Assembly: GCA_964425195.1 (NCBI GenBank)
Contig: CAYRLG010000016.1
Span: 22,560 to 86,559, forward strand
Direction: 5' to 3'
Length of the DNA: 64,000 nucleotides
DNA from: Desulfamplus sp964425195
Lineage (GTDB): Bacteria; Desulfobacterota; Desulfobacteria; Desulfobacterales; Desulfobacteraceae
Part shown: positions 44,420 through 53,939 of the stretch, piece after piece
Numbering within the stretch: the stretch's first letter is position 1
Layout of the letters: every line of letters begins with the position of its first letter
The notes under the pieces: model-generated
Databases searched by the model: none
The model's input: the letters and a program-made list of their open reading frames with translations, nothing else
Told to the model about the DNA's origin: nothing
Position numbers and translations under genes: made by a program

Positions 44420-46192
44420 TTACCCTGTCTTAAAATTTACAAAAACAACTTTATCAAATTTAATATCAGGTAAAGAGTCCTTTAAAGCACTCTTTACAAT
44501 ATCAAGAAGTTCACTCTCTGTAAGCCTATCTCCTTTATCTGACTTTAGTGCCATATTAATAGCATTGTAGATAACATCCCTGTAATAGGGCAATCTGCCA
44601 TTTATTGTATCAGATACGATTGAATATGAGTAGTCAATCGAAACATCTAAAGAGATATAGGTTATCCCATCTTGTCTGGCTGGAGTAAATACTATAAAGT
44701 TCCCCAAAGTAATGTTACCCGGTGTCAACTCTTTAGACTCCTTAATATTTATATTTGATGATTCTGGCTCAACCTCAACATTTACACTATCATCAGCTAT
44801 CTGCCCCGATGATGGTTGAGCAGAAGAGAGCAATTTATCAACTTTGTCTTTAAAAAAGATAAAATATACCCCTGCAACACAACCAGCCATGATAGTCAAA
44901 AATAGTAAACTAATCAAAATAACTTTTAATACAAAACGGCTTTTTGCAGGTTTCTCATCTGTAAAGTCAGAAAGTTCATCAATCTGACGAACAGTACCAT
45001 CAGCAAGAGTTGGACCAGGTTCATCAGCCTCTTCAAGAATAACCTGGTCATCATCTTCAGGAAGAGGACTTTCAACATTCTGAACAGGAGAAGATGCACT
45101 TTTAAGGTCTTCATCCATCTCCATATCTGCCAAAATATCCTCATCTTCTTCATCAGTACCGGCAAGAAGAGCATCAATATCATCCTGAGATATTATATTT
45201 CTTACACTATCGCTTTTAGTATCTTCTAAACTCTGACCACTTTCAAAAGAATCGCCAACATCATTTAGTTTCAATAAATCATCTGTCTGATTAGAACTCT
45301 CTTTTAGAAACCCATCAATATCATCTTGTGATATGTCATTGAGCAGATCATCCATATCACCAGCCGCATCTTTAAGCAGAGCATCAAGTTCATCACTGTC
45401 AGCAATCTCTTCATTACCGCTATCAAGCTCAAACTGAGGCTCTTCTTCATCTTCTGATAGATTTACTTTAAAAGCAGTATCAGTTGAAGAATCGGCAGTT
45501 GAATCGAACTGCTCTTTATTTAGTACATTATTTGGCTCTTGAACATCTTCATTAAGCAGGTTATCAATGGTCTCTTGAGTAATTAGGCAATTTTCTATAC
45601 TAAACGCTTCAGATGGATCAATTACCTCTTCATCTACCTCTTCATCTAAAATGCTTTCTGGTTCTAAGAACTCTTCATCTGGCAAATCATCATCTGTAGC
45701 CATCAATTTATCGATATCGTCTTGAGATATAAGGTCAAAAGCATCAGATTGAACAGTATTTTCACCAACCTCTTTATCTTTTTTTTCTTCACTCAAAGTT
45801 AAGAGTTCTTCTTCGCCGTCTGTAGAAGATGCATTAAGCATTCTTTCAATATCATCTTGGGATAACTCTCCAAGATCATCGTCATCTTCTCCAAATTCAG
45901 ATTCTAAAGATTGAGAAATCTCTGATGTTGCTTCACCATCTTCTTCAAAAATGGAATTCTGCTCAGATTCCTCTTCAGACTCATCAAATGATGCATTCAA
46001 AAGCCTGTCAATATCGTCTTGAGAGAGTTCTCCTACAATATCATCATCATCTTCACCTTTTGAAAGTTCGTCAATACCCCCATCTCTTTTATTGACAATA
46101 CTCTCTTCAGCATCTTCAATTGATTGTGAATTAAGAAGTTTATCAATATCATCCTGAGAGAACAGGGTATCATCATCATTGGAATCTGACAT
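44420..46192 (-). CDS. FliL-like membrane protein with multiple FliM-type SQDDIDxLL motifs
   Basis: 590 residues. A very acidic N-terminal region (1-415) contains about eight copies of a short motif, S-Q-D-D-I-D-x-L-L, near residues 11, 56, 110, 155, 204, 266, 287 and 334, mostly 40-50 residues apart. A single membrane helix (about 421-447) leads to a periplasmic C-terminal domain resembling FliL ('GNFIVFTPARQDGITYISLD', 'LTESELLDIVKSALKD'). The motif matches the N-terminal peptide of FliM, which binds phosphorylated CheY in enteric bacteria. It lies downstream of fliA. A multivalent motor or scaffold role is inference. Confidence 0.82.
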   Translation of the reverse strand: MSDSNDDDTLFSQDDIDKLLNSQSIEDAEESIVNKRDGGIDELSKGEDDDDIVGELSQDDIDRLLNASFDESEEESEQNSIFEEDGEATSEISQSLESEFGEDDDDLGELSQDDIERMLNASSTDGEEELLTLSEEKKDKEVGENTVQSDAFDLISQDDIDKLMATDDDLPDEEFLEPESILDEEVDEEVIDPSEAFSIENCLITQETIDNLLNEDVQEPNNVLNKEQFDSTADSSTDTAFKVNLSEDEEEPQFELDSGNEEIADSDELDALLKDAAGDMDDLLNDISQDDIDGFLKESSNQTDDLLKLNDVGDSFESGQSLEDTKSDSVRNIISQDDIDALLAGTDEEDEDILADMEMDEDLKSASSPVQNVESPLPEDDDQVILEEADEPGPTLADGTVRQIDELSDFTDEKPAKSRFVLKVILISLLFLTIMAGCVAGVYFIFFKDKVDKLLSSAQPSSGQIADDSVNVEVEPESSNINIKESKELTPGNITLGNFIVFTPARQDGITYISLDVSIDYSYSIVSDTINGRLPYYRDVIYNAINMALKSDKGDRLTESELLDIVKSALKDSLPDIKFDKVVFVNFKTG

Positions 46193-46328
46193 TTAAGAAC
46201 CTTTTTGAGTTAAGAATAAGCAACAAGAAATAGATTTTAAAAGTTAATTTTGTTAAATTAATCCTAAGGTGTAAATCTAATATATTTAAGATTAGAGATT
46301 ACTGTTTAGTAAAAGTTACTGCTATTAA

Positions 46329-47072
46329 CTAATCTTCAAAGAGAGTTTTCAATTTTGATTTTAATTTATTTAAGATTGTGGTGTGAATCTGGCAGATTCT
46401 TGATTCAGTGAGATTTAGAACCTCTCCTATCTCTTTTAGAGTCAGCTCTTCATAATAGTAAAGAGAAACAACAAGTTTCTCTTTTTCATTTAGCTTATCT
46501 ATAGCATCGGTAAGTAAAGACTTTATCTCTTCTCTATCAAACTGTTCAGATGGAGTATCTTTGGCTTTTAAACTTGATAAAAATCTTGTTTCAGAAGATG
46601 TCTCATTGTTTTTTGTTTTCAGAAAGGTGTCCATACTTAGTATAGTAGCACCATGAATCTGTGTAAGAGTGTCGTTGTACTCATCTATGGAAATACTTAA
46701 CTCTGCAGCAATCTCCTCGTCAGAAGGGGGAGAACCTTTAATATCTTCAAGTTTTTTTGTTGCAGCAGCAACTTCTTGAATCTTTTTACGGACAGATCGG
46801 GAGTATTTATCCATGCTTCTGAGTTCATCAAGAATAGAACCTCTTATTCTGTATTGGGCGTAGGTTTTTAAAGAGACATGTTTGTCAGGATCAAATTTAT
46901 CCACAGCATCAATAAGACCTAATGAGCCAGCACTTATAAGTTCATCAAACAGCACACTTGAGGGAAGTCTGCGGGCAAAACTTGAGGCAATCTGTTTAAC
47001 TAAGAATGCGTACTCAACTATTCTTGCTTCTCTTAATGCAGAGTCCCTATTTTTGAGATCATCCTTTTTCAA
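46329..47072 (-). CDS. fliA: Flagellar sigma factor sigma-28 (FliA)
   Basis: Directs RNA polymerase to late flagellar and chemotaxis promoters. 247 residues: region 2 'FDELISAGSLGLIDAVDKFD' and 'SLKTYAQYRIRGSILDELR', region 3 'RKKIQEVAAATKKLEDIKGS', and region 4 'LNEKEKLVVSLYYYEELTLK' with 'EIGEVLNLTESRICQIH'. It follows flhG by 19 bases in a conserved flhA-flhF-flhG-fliA order. The anti-sigma factor flgM is not in the window. Confidence 0.96.
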   Translation of the reverse strand: MKKDDLKNRDSALREARIVEYAFLVKQIASSFARRLPSSVLFDELISAGSLGLIDAVDKFDPDKHVSLKTYAQYRIRGSILDELRSMDKYSRSVRKKIQEVAAATKKLEDIKGSPPSDEEIAAELSISIDEYNDTLTQIHGATILSMDTFLKTKNNETSSETRFLSSLKAKDTPSEQFDREEIKSLLTDAIDKLNEKEKLVVSLYYYEELTLKEIGEVLNLTESRICQIHTTILNKLKSKLKTLFED

Positions 47073-47091
47073 TTCACTCTACCCATTTTTT

Positions 47092-48051
47092 TCAATTTAC
47101 CGCATCTAAAACTCTTTTCATAAAAAATTTAATATTCCCATCTGAAGATATCCTAATTGGAGAATCTACTATCTTGCGAGCAATCTCCCCAATTGCTTGA
47201 GCAGAAGGGGAATCTGGAGCATAATCTATTACAGTCTTCCTATTTAAAACAGCCTTCTGCAACTTTGGATCAGAAGGGATGTTGCCAACATATTCAAGCA
47301 CAACATTTTTCAGAAACCGCCCAATTGCACTGTCAAGTGTTGCATAGACAGTTTTAGCATCTTTTTTTGAATTTACCACATTGACCAGCAGTTTAAAATA
47401 CTTTGTTCCATATTCCTGGGACATAACCTTCATTAAAGCATAAGCATCTGTAATTGATGTTGGTTCTCGTGTTGCAATCACAATACACTCATCTGCAGCA
47501 GAGTTGAAATATAAGACATTGGAGGATATTCCTGCACCAGTATCAACAAGAATAATATCTGCTATACTTTCAAGTGTCTCAAATTCAGTCAAAAGATTTA
47601 GTTTCTCTCCATTTGTTAACTGTGTTAGGTTCGCAAAACCAGAGCCACCAGCAATTATATGAACACCATGATGCGTTGTAACCATGACTTCATGAAGTGT
47701 GCGTTCTCCATTTATAACGTGACTAATATTATATTTAGGTCTTAGATTAAATATAATATCAATATTTGCAAGTCCCACATCTGCATCCACAATAACAACT
47801 CTCTTACCAAGAGCATTAAGAGCAATAGCAAGATTCCCCACTATATTTGTTTTGCCTACTCCACCCTTTCCGCTGGTAACAGATATCACTCTTGGAACTC
47901 TTCTACTACCACCCAAAGATACTTTAGAACCTATCCTTGATAAAGAGTCTGTTTTGACAATATTTCTTAATCCACTTGCCTGATCCAATGTATTATCTCC
48001 TATATATTGCTCTATCCAGATACTTCTTTCTCTTTTTCTACTTATCTCCAC
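47092..48051 (-). CDS. flhG: Flagellar number regulator FlhG/FleN (MinD-like ATPase)
   Basis: A ParA/MinD-family ATPase limiting flagellar number together with FlhF. The deviant Walker A is 'VTSGKGGVGKTNIVGNLAIA', switch I 'VIVDADVGLANIDI' and switch II 'LVDTGAGISSN'. It has 319 residues including an N-terminal extension. The C-terminal region ('QAIGEIARKIVDSPIRISS') is expected to include the membrane-targeting helix. It overlaps flhF by 14 bases. Confidence 0.95.
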   Translation of the reverse strand: MEISRKRERSIWIEQYIGDNTLDQASGLRNIVKTDSLSRIGSKVSLGGSRRVPRVISVTSGKGGVGKTNIVGNLAIALNALGKRVVIVDADVGLANIDIIFNLRPKYNISHVINGERTLHEVMVTTHHGVHIIAGGSGFANLTQLTNGEKLNLLTEFETLESIADIILVDTGAGISSNVLYFNSAADECIVIATREPTSITDAYALMKVMSQEYGTKYFKLLVNVVNSKKDAKTVYATLDSAIGRFLKNVVLEYVGNIPSDPKLQKAVLNRKTVIDYAPDSPSAQAIGEIARKIVDSPIRISSDGNIKFFMKRVLDAVN

Positions 48052-49246
48052 TTTGCTCTGCCCCCAACATGATACTTAAAAGGTCTCTCGTGTCAGGGAT
48101 AATTAAATCTTCTGGAACCCTCTGCCCATTAGTAATAATAGAGACTGGAAGCTGTAAATCATTTATCTGATCAAAAATTTTCCCACAGCGTCTTGTCTCA
48201 TCAACTTTTGTAAAGACATAGGTTTCAGGATTTAATCTTGAAAAAGAGTTGACAGCCTCACGCATATCCAAGAAACCTGTAGTGACGCTTAAAACTAAAT
48301 GAACTGAAATCTTATACTCTCCTCTAATAACATCAGAAAACTCTTTCATCCTTACTGCGTCAGAGTGGCTATGTCCAGCAGTATCAATAAGCACTACATC
48401 CATACTCTCCATCTTTTTAAGTGCTCGGATAAAATCTTCTTGATTAAATGCTGCAATACACAAAAGCCCCATTATTGAAGCATAAGCCTTAAGCTGTTCA
48501 AACGCACCAATACGGTAATTATCAATTGATATCAATCCAACTCGTTTTTTCTTTTTTATACTTAAATCTGCAGCAAGTTTTGCAATTGTTGTAGTTTTCC
48601 CAACCCCTGTAGGTCCAACAAATGCGGCTATGTGGGGCATACCTGAGTCAAGTGGTCTTGAAAATATATCTCTTGTATGAATATCTTTCATGCACTCTCT
48701 TATTACATATTTTTTAAGTGGCTGCACGATCCCTCTATGTCGAGATAAATCGCTCTCCATGGCAATTGATGAACGTTGTAAAATAAGATGTGCTCGTCTC
48801 TCTGAAATTCCAGCACGAAGCAGAGATGCCAAAATACCAGCAGATTCTGTATGGTTGTGGAGAATAGACTCCATGCCGCTCCCAAAGCCAACAAGAGATA
48901 TTAAATCCCTAATATTAGCAAGTTCATCAATGATTGATATGTCAGAATAGATACCAGTAGCCTCAGAAGAAGAGTTAGAAGATGGTGAAAAAAGAGGCGA
49001 GCCAGAGGATGACACGCTATTTAAAGTGGCAGAAGCAGGCTGTCCAACATTAGCTTTTTTCTCTACTTTACTAACTACATTTGGTGCAGCTTCAACCTCA
49101 AACATATCATCTGAATATGGGTCTCTTGGACTTTTAGGAATCCTACGTGTTGCAAGTATCACAGCATCAGGACCAAGCTCTTCTTTTATATCTGCTAATG
49201 CTTTTTGAATACTTCGGGCTTTATATGTTTTGGCATTAGTGCTCAT
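48038..49246 (-). CDS. flhF: Flagellar biosynthesis GTPase FlhF
   Basis: An SRP-type GTPase that places the flagellum, usually at a pole. 402 residues: a basic N-terminal domain ('KTYKARSIQKALADIKEELG'), a Ser-rich linker (about 70-100), an N domain, and a G domain with G1 'FVGPTGVGKTTTIAKLAADL', 'RVGLISIDNYRIGAFEQLKA' and 'DVVLIDTAGHSHSDA'. It overlaps flhA by 4 bases and flhG by 14, so the three are translated together. Confidence 0.96.
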   Translation of the reverse strand: MSTNAKTYKARSIQKALADIKEELGPDAVILATRRIPKSPRDPYSDDMFEVEAAPNVVSKVEKKANVGQPASATLNSVSSSGSPLFSPSSNSSSEATGIYSDISIIDELANIRDLISLVGFGSGMESILHNHTESAGILASLLRAGISERRAHLILQRSSIAMESDLSRHRGIVQPLKKYVIRECMKDIHTRDIFSRPLDSGMPHIAAFVGPTGVGKTTTIAKLAADLSIKKKKRVGLISIDNYRIGAFEQLKAYASIMGLLCIAAFNQEDFIRALKKMESMDVVLIDTAGHSHSDAVRMKEFSDVIRGEYKISVHLVLSVTTGFLDMREAVNSFSRLNPETYVFTKVDETRRCGKIFDQINDLQLPVSIITNGQRVPEDLIIPDTRDLLSIMLGAEQSGDK

Positions 49247-51342
49247 TTGTTAAGTGTCACCTTTCCACCTGCCTGAAGATTAATATCATCCACAATTTCA
49301 GCGTGAGATACAACAAACACCGAAGGCAGGGCATGTTCGATAAGTTTTCTGAAATGGCGGCGTAATGCAGGGGAACACATTACTACCGGCTGAACATCCA
49401 TTGAAATCTGTTTTTCAACCTCACCACTTAATGACTGCACAATCTGCTCAACTGTCTGAGGATCAACTGCAAGATATGAGCCATGTTCAGTATGCTTAAT
49501 ATTTTTGGTTAGCATCTCTTCAAGAGTACGGTCAATAGTTATGACCTGAAGCACCTTATTTGGTTGAATATATGGGGCAAGCATACCTTTTGCTATTCTC
49601 TGTCTAACATACTCTGTTAAAAGATCAGAGTCTTTACTCATAGGGGCATAATCAGCAAGAGTTTCTACAATTGTGAGAAGATCTCGAATTGAGATTCTCT
49701 CACGCAAAAGATTTTGCAGAACTTTTTGCACCATACCAGTAGTCATAAGTGAGGGAACAAGCTCTTCTACAGCTTTAGGGTTAGATTTTGCAAGGTTATC
49801 CATAAGGTGTTGAACCTCCTGACGACCAAGTAGTTCATAAGCATTTTTGCGAATAACCTCTGTAAGATGGGTTGCCACAACAGTTGAATTATCCACAACT
49901 GTATAACCTGAGAATTTAGCCTCATCCTCTCTCTCCTTAGGAATCCAGAGTGCTGGTAGGTTGAAAGCAGGCTCTGTAGTTGGAATGCCATCAATACCAC
50001 TTGCTACACCACCTGGATCCATTGCAAGTAGATGATTTATCATCAACTCACTTCCAGCAGCTTCCACTCCTTTTATCAAAATACGGTATTGAGCTGCACT
50101 CAACTGAAGGTTATCCCTTATGTGGATAGGCGGAATAATTATACCCATTTCAGTTGCAAACTGCCGTCTTATAGCCCTAATTCTTCCTAACAGCATACCA
50201 TCTTGCTGCTTATCAACCAATGGAATCAAACCATATCCCACCTCTAACTCAATTGTGTCAACATTTAGCAGATGTTCAACATCTTCAGGAGAACCAGACT
50301 CTTCTGCTGCTTCTGTCTGTGACTCACTAATTTCGCTTAACTCTTCCTTAGGTTTTGCATCTCTTAGAAAATACCATGTTCCTGTAGCTAAAATTACAGA
50401 CAATGTCATAAACGGAAATGCCGGAAGACCGGGTATAAGACCCATGCAAAAAACAATCACAGCACCAACATAAACAGGTGTTGGGCTTGAGAGAAGATGT
50501 CCTACAAAATCTTTACCCATACGATTTTCAGAGCCTGCTCTTGACACCAAAAGACCAGCAGCAGTTGAGATAAGAAGTGCTGGAATTTGAGATACAAGAC
50601 CATCTCCAACTGTTAGCAGAGTATAGTTAGTTAAAGCCTCCATAACAGGCATGCCCTGTTGGAGAACTCCAATTATAAAGCCCGCTCCAATGTTAATAAT
50701 AGTTATGATTATACCTGCTACAGCATCTCCACTTACAAATTTACTTGCACCATCCATAGCTCCATGAAACTCTGACTCTCTTGCTATAGCCTTTCTTCTC
50801 CTCTTTGCTTCAGCCTCATCAATCATTCCTGCATTAAGATCAGCATCGATAGCCATCTGTTTGCCCGGCATTGCATCAAGGGTAAAGCGTGCAGCAACCT
50901 CTGCAATACGTCCGGCACCTTTGGTTATAACCATAAAGTTGATAAGTACCAGTATTATAAAGATAATAAGCCCAACCACATAATTTCCACCAACAACAAA
51001 GTTACCAAAGGACATTATTATTGCCCCAGCAGCAAGAGGTCCTTCGCTGCCATGAAGAAGAATCATACGAGTTGTTCCAATATTTAATGCAAGACGGAAT
51101 AGCGTCAAAACAAGCAGAAGAGACGGGAAAATAGCAAAATCAAGAGGCTCTTTGGTGTACATGGTTGTAATAAGTACAATTACAGACATAGTAATATTAA
51201 GGGCAAGAAAAAAATCGAGTAAAATGGGGGGCAAAGGAAGTATCATCGCCATAAGAATACTTACCATTGCAAGAACCATTGCAATGTCAGAAGACTCTTT
51301 TTTTAAACTTTGAAGGATTCCTGTATTTTCTTCAACCATCAC
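49243..51342 (-). CDS. flhA: Flagellar export apparatus protein FlhA
   Basis: Core of the flagellar type III export gate. 699 residues: an N-terminal membrane domain with about eight helices, containing the FHIPEP signature region 'RLALNIGTTRMILLHGSEGP', 'RFTLDAMPGKQMAIDADLNA' and 'GMIDEAEAKRRR'. A C-terminal cytoplasmic domain follows ('VEHLLNVDTIELEVGYGLIP'). The start is preceded by a GGAG-type box. Central gene of the fliQ-fliR-flhB-flhA-flhF-flhG-fliA cluster. Confidence 0.98.
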   Translation of the reverse strand: MMVEENTGILQSLKKESSDIAMVLAMVSILMAMILPLPPILLDFFLALNITMSVIVLITTMYTKEPLDFAIFPSLLLVLTLFRLALNIGTTRMILLHGSEGPLAAGAIIMSFGNFVVGGNYVVGLIIFIILVLINFMVITKGAGRIAEVAARFTLDAMPGKQMAIDADLNAGMIDEAEAKRRRKAIARESEFHGAMDGASKFVSGDAVAGIIITIINIGAGFIIGVLQQGMPVMEALTNYTLLTVGDGLVSQIPALLISTAAGLLVSRAGSENRMGKDFVGHLLSSPTPVYVGAVIVFCMGLIPGLPAFPFMTLSVILATGTWYFLRDAKPKEELSEISESQTEAAEESGSPEDVEHLLNVDTIELEVGYGLIPLVDKQQDGMLLGRIRAIRRQFATEMGIIIPPIHIRDNLQLSAAQYRILIKGVEAAGSELMINHLLAMDPGGVASGIDGIPTTEPAFNLPALWIPKEREDEAKFSGYTVVDNSTVVATHLTEVIRKNAYELLGRQEVQHLMDNLAKSNPKAVEELVPSLMTTGMVQKVLQNLLRERISIRDLLTIVETLADYAPMSKDSDLLTEYVRQRIAKGMLAPYIQPNKVLQVITIDRTLEEMLTKNIKHTEHGSYLAVDPQTVEQIVQSLSGEVEKQISMDVQPVVMCSPALRRHFRKLIEHALPSVFVVSHAEIVDDINLQAGGKVTLNK

Positions 51343-51477
51343 ACTTACTCCTTAAAATATAACTATAGCTCTCTTGCATAGCAGGTATAACTCAAAACAA
51401 TGCTATAAAGTTGTACATATTCGATCAGTCCTAATTTTACATAGAATTTGACAGTTATGCCAAAAAAATGACGTTAT

Positions 51478-52548
51478 CTAAAGACGTTTTCCCTTTAACT
51501 TATAAACATAAGCAAGAAGCTCTGCCACAGCCTGAAACAGATCAGGGGGAACTGATTGACCTATATCAACCATTGAATACAAATTTCGAGCCAGCTCCTT
51601 ATTTTCAACTAAAGGCACTCCAGCATCTTGAGCAATTCTCCTTATGTTGGCTGCAACTGCACCTGAACCTTTAGCAGTAACCATAGGTGCCTCCATTGTA
51701 GCACCATCATATTTTATGGCAACAGCAAGACGAGTTGGATTTGTTACTACAACATCTGCTTTAGGAACATCAGCCATCATTCTTTGACGCGCAGCTTGAG
51801 CCTGAATCTGTCTTATTTTGGATTTAATCTGAGGGTCTCCCTCAGTCTGTTTGAATTCATCTTTAACCTCCTGTTTAGTCATCTTTTGATCCTGAAGAAA
51901 CTGCCATTTTTGGTAGGCATAATCAAGAATTGCCAAAATTGCCATAACAAGCAAGATTTTAATTACGATTATAAAAGATAAATCCATGATGTATAGAAGA
52001 ATAAAACCAACACTGTGATCATATAGTCTTATAATATTATCGATCTCCCCTTTAACCGCAATATAGGCAACTGAAAAGACGATCACAAGTTTAAGGACGC
52101 TTTTAACAAGCTCAACCAAAGACTTAGGGGAGACGATTCGTGTTAAACCAGAAATAGGATTCATTTTTGATAATTTAGGTTCAATGGATTCCCAAGAGAT
52201 ATGAAAACCCACTTGAAACAGGTTTGTTGCAGCAGCAGCAAAAAAGACAGCAAACAGAATGGGAAGAAGCATCAGAAACATAATTTCTGAGTATCTAAAA
52301 AATAGGTTTATAACCTCACTATCTGTGAGAAGAGGCACCCCCTCAAATCTTAAAGTGTCATCTAACATGGCAAGGGAATTTTTGTATATCATAGAGGCAA
52401 ACATACGCATAGCCAGAACCCCTGCAAGAAGAACAAAAACCGATGGTATCTCTATACTCTTTGCAACCTGTCCCTGTTCTCGTGCTTTACCGAGCTTTCT
52501 TGAGGAGGCATCCTCAGTTTTCTCTCCACCACCTGGAGCCTCAGCCAT
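51478..52548 (-). CDS. flhB: Flagellar export switch protein FlhB
   Basis: Switches export from hook to filament substrates. 356 residues: 'GEKTEDASSRKLGKAREQGQ' at the N-terminus, four membrane helices (about 30-210), and a cytoplasmic domain ('MTKQEVKDEFKQTEGDPQIK'). The self-cleavage segment reads N-P-T-R ('ADVVVTNPTRLAVAIKYDG') where the canonical motif is N-P-T-H. The tail 'LFQAVAELLAYVYKLKGK' is duplicated in the separate FlhB-tail gene. It lies one base downstream of fliR. Confidence 0.96.
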   Translation of the reverse strand: MAEAPGGGEKTEDASSRKLGKAREQGQVAKSIEIPSVFVLLAGVLAMRMFASMIYKNSLAMLDDTLRFEGVPLLTDSEVINLFFRYSEIMFLMLLPILFAVFFAAAATNLFQVGFHISWESIEPKLSKMNPISGLTRIVSPKSLVELVKSVLKLVIVFSVAYIAVKGEIDNIIRLYDHSVGFILLYIMDLSFIIVIKILLVMAILAILDYAYQKWQFLQDQKMTKQEVKDEFKQTEGDPQIKSKIRQIQAQAARQRMMADVPKADVVVTNPTRLAVAIKYDGATMEAPMVTAKGSGAVAANIRRIAQDAGVPLVENKELARNLYSMVDIGQSVPPDLFQAVAELLAYVYKLKGKRL

Positions 52549-52549
52549 A

Positions 52550-53338
52550 TTAGCCTCCTGCTGCCCAAAAGAACAGAGATAAGAATAGAGCCTTTATAGA
52601 ACCTATATAATCTCTTGTAAGTATCTTTATTATTTCAAGTGAAAATCCAAATAACATAAGACCAACAAGTATCTGGAACGGAAAAGCTACGATCATTATG
52701 TTCATCTGTGGAGCAAACTTTCCAGTCAATCCAAACGCAACGTTTGTAAATAAAAGAGCTGCAATAACTGGAGCACCAATCTTAATTGCAAGAATAAATA
52801 GCTGACTTCCCTGCTCTATCAATTTCTCAAGAACAATCTGCTGAAATATAAATATACCCGGAGGAATAATCTCAAAACTCTCTATAATACATAGAATAAC
52901 AATATGATGACCATTAAATATAAGAAAAAGAAGAAGGGTCATCCAATATGAAATCTCTTCAAGTATCGATACATTTGCTCCTGTCAAAGGATCAACAACA
53001 TTAACCATAGAAAATCCCATCTGAAATCCTATTATCTGACCTGCAAATTGTATTGAACCAAGAAAAAATCTTACGCAAAGAGATAACATAACACCTATCA
53101 TAACTTCAGTAAAAATTAGCAAACCCGTCTCAATAACAGTATCAGGAAAGATTGATGAGTCTATATCAACAACTGAATAGAGAAGAAGGGATAAAACCAT
53201 TGCAAGAGATGTCTTTACCACGCGTGGAACTACTTTTGTGGCAAAAATAGGGAGCATAAATAGGACAACGCTGAATCGAGCAAGCACAAGTAGATAAAGT
53301 TTGAACTCTTCAACATTGTAAAGATTTAATATAGGCAT
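52550..53338 (-). CDS. fliR: Flagellar export protein FliR
   Basis: Membrane component of the export gate. 262 residues with six hydrophobic helices. Family segments are 'KLYLLVLARFSVVLFMLPIF' near the N-terminus, 'IGFQMGFSMVNVVDPLTGAN' and 'GKFAPQMNIMIVAFPFQILV'. It precedes flhB by one base and follows fliQ after a 76-base gap. Confidence 0.95.
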   Translation of the reverse strand: MPILNLYNVEEFKLYLLVLARFSVVLFMLPIFATKVVPRVVKTSLAMVLSLLLYSVVDIDSSIFPDTVIETGLLIFTEVMIGVMLSLCVRFFLGSIQFAGQIIGFQMGFSMVNVVDPLTGANVSILEEISYWMTLLLFLIFNGHHIVILCIIESFEIIPPGIFIFQQIVLEKLIEQGSQLFILAIKIGAPVIAALLFTNVAFGLTGKFAPQMNIMIVAFPFQILVGLMLFGFSLEIIKILTRDYIGSIKALFLSLFFWAAGG

Positions 53339-53414
53339 ATCAACGCCAGATTTTTATGTGTACGAATATATATGAAACTAAGTATCGATTATAAGAAAAT
53401 ATTTCTATACATTT

Positions 53415-53684
53415 TCATCTTATATATAGCGGGATGTTTTCAATAATTCGTCGAGTGTATTCGGTAAATTGCTCAAGCATCCAAGGTGCAAAGAAGAGAA
53501 GTCCTGCAAAAACGGCAATTATTTTAGGAACAAATGAGAGAGTCATCTCTTGAATAGAGGTGACCGCCTGAAAAACACTCACTGCAAGTCCAACAATTAA
53601 CCCTAAAATAAGCATTGGCATTGAGATCATCAAAGTCATAACAATCGCCTCTTTTGCAAACTCGATTATAAATTCTGGTGTCAT
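53415..53684 (-). CDS. fliQ: Flagellar export protein FliQ
   Basis: A two-helix export-gate protein. 89 residues with 'MTPEFIIEFAKEAIVMTLMI', 'GLIVGLAVSVFQAVTSIQEM' and 'TLSFVPKIIAVFAG', typical of the family. fliP, which often precedes fliQ, is missing upstream, where decayed mobile and cas sequences lie instead. fliQ is therefore probably the first gene of this operon. Confidence 0.96.
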   Translation of the reverse strand: MTPEFIIEFAKEAIVMTLMISMPMLILGLIVGLAVSVFQAVTSIQEMTLSFVPKIIAVFAGLLFFAPWMLEQFTEYTRRIIENIPLYIR

Positions 53685-53768
53685 CTCTATTTTCCTTAAC
53701 CAAATGCAGATTATTCCTTACCCAATTCAGATTACAAAAATAGAAACCTGCAATTCAAGTATTTACCA

Positions 53769-53806
53769 GTTTCTATTTAAAAACCACAATATTAACAATA
53801 AGAAAC
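53769..53806. repeat. Single GTTTC...GAAAC unit, possible CRISPR-repeat relic
   Basis: A 38-base unit begins GTTTC and ends GAAAC, the ends typical of many CRISPR repeats. An inverted copy of its first ten bases (AAATAGAAAC) lies at 53738-53747. There is only one copy, the interior is AT-rich, and no second repeat or spacer was seen, so the identity is doubtful. It was flagged only because cas gene remnants lie 300-800 bases away. Confidence 0.2.
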
Positions 53807-53939
53807 TTTCTATTGAACAGAACATAGTTAAGAAAAATAATCAAGCAAAAGAAGTAATGCGAACTAGGGGTTAAACCAATCCATATTTTTGTGTAAATTA
53901 GTGGCTTGCAACCAATACTAATAGACACAAGGAGCAAAC

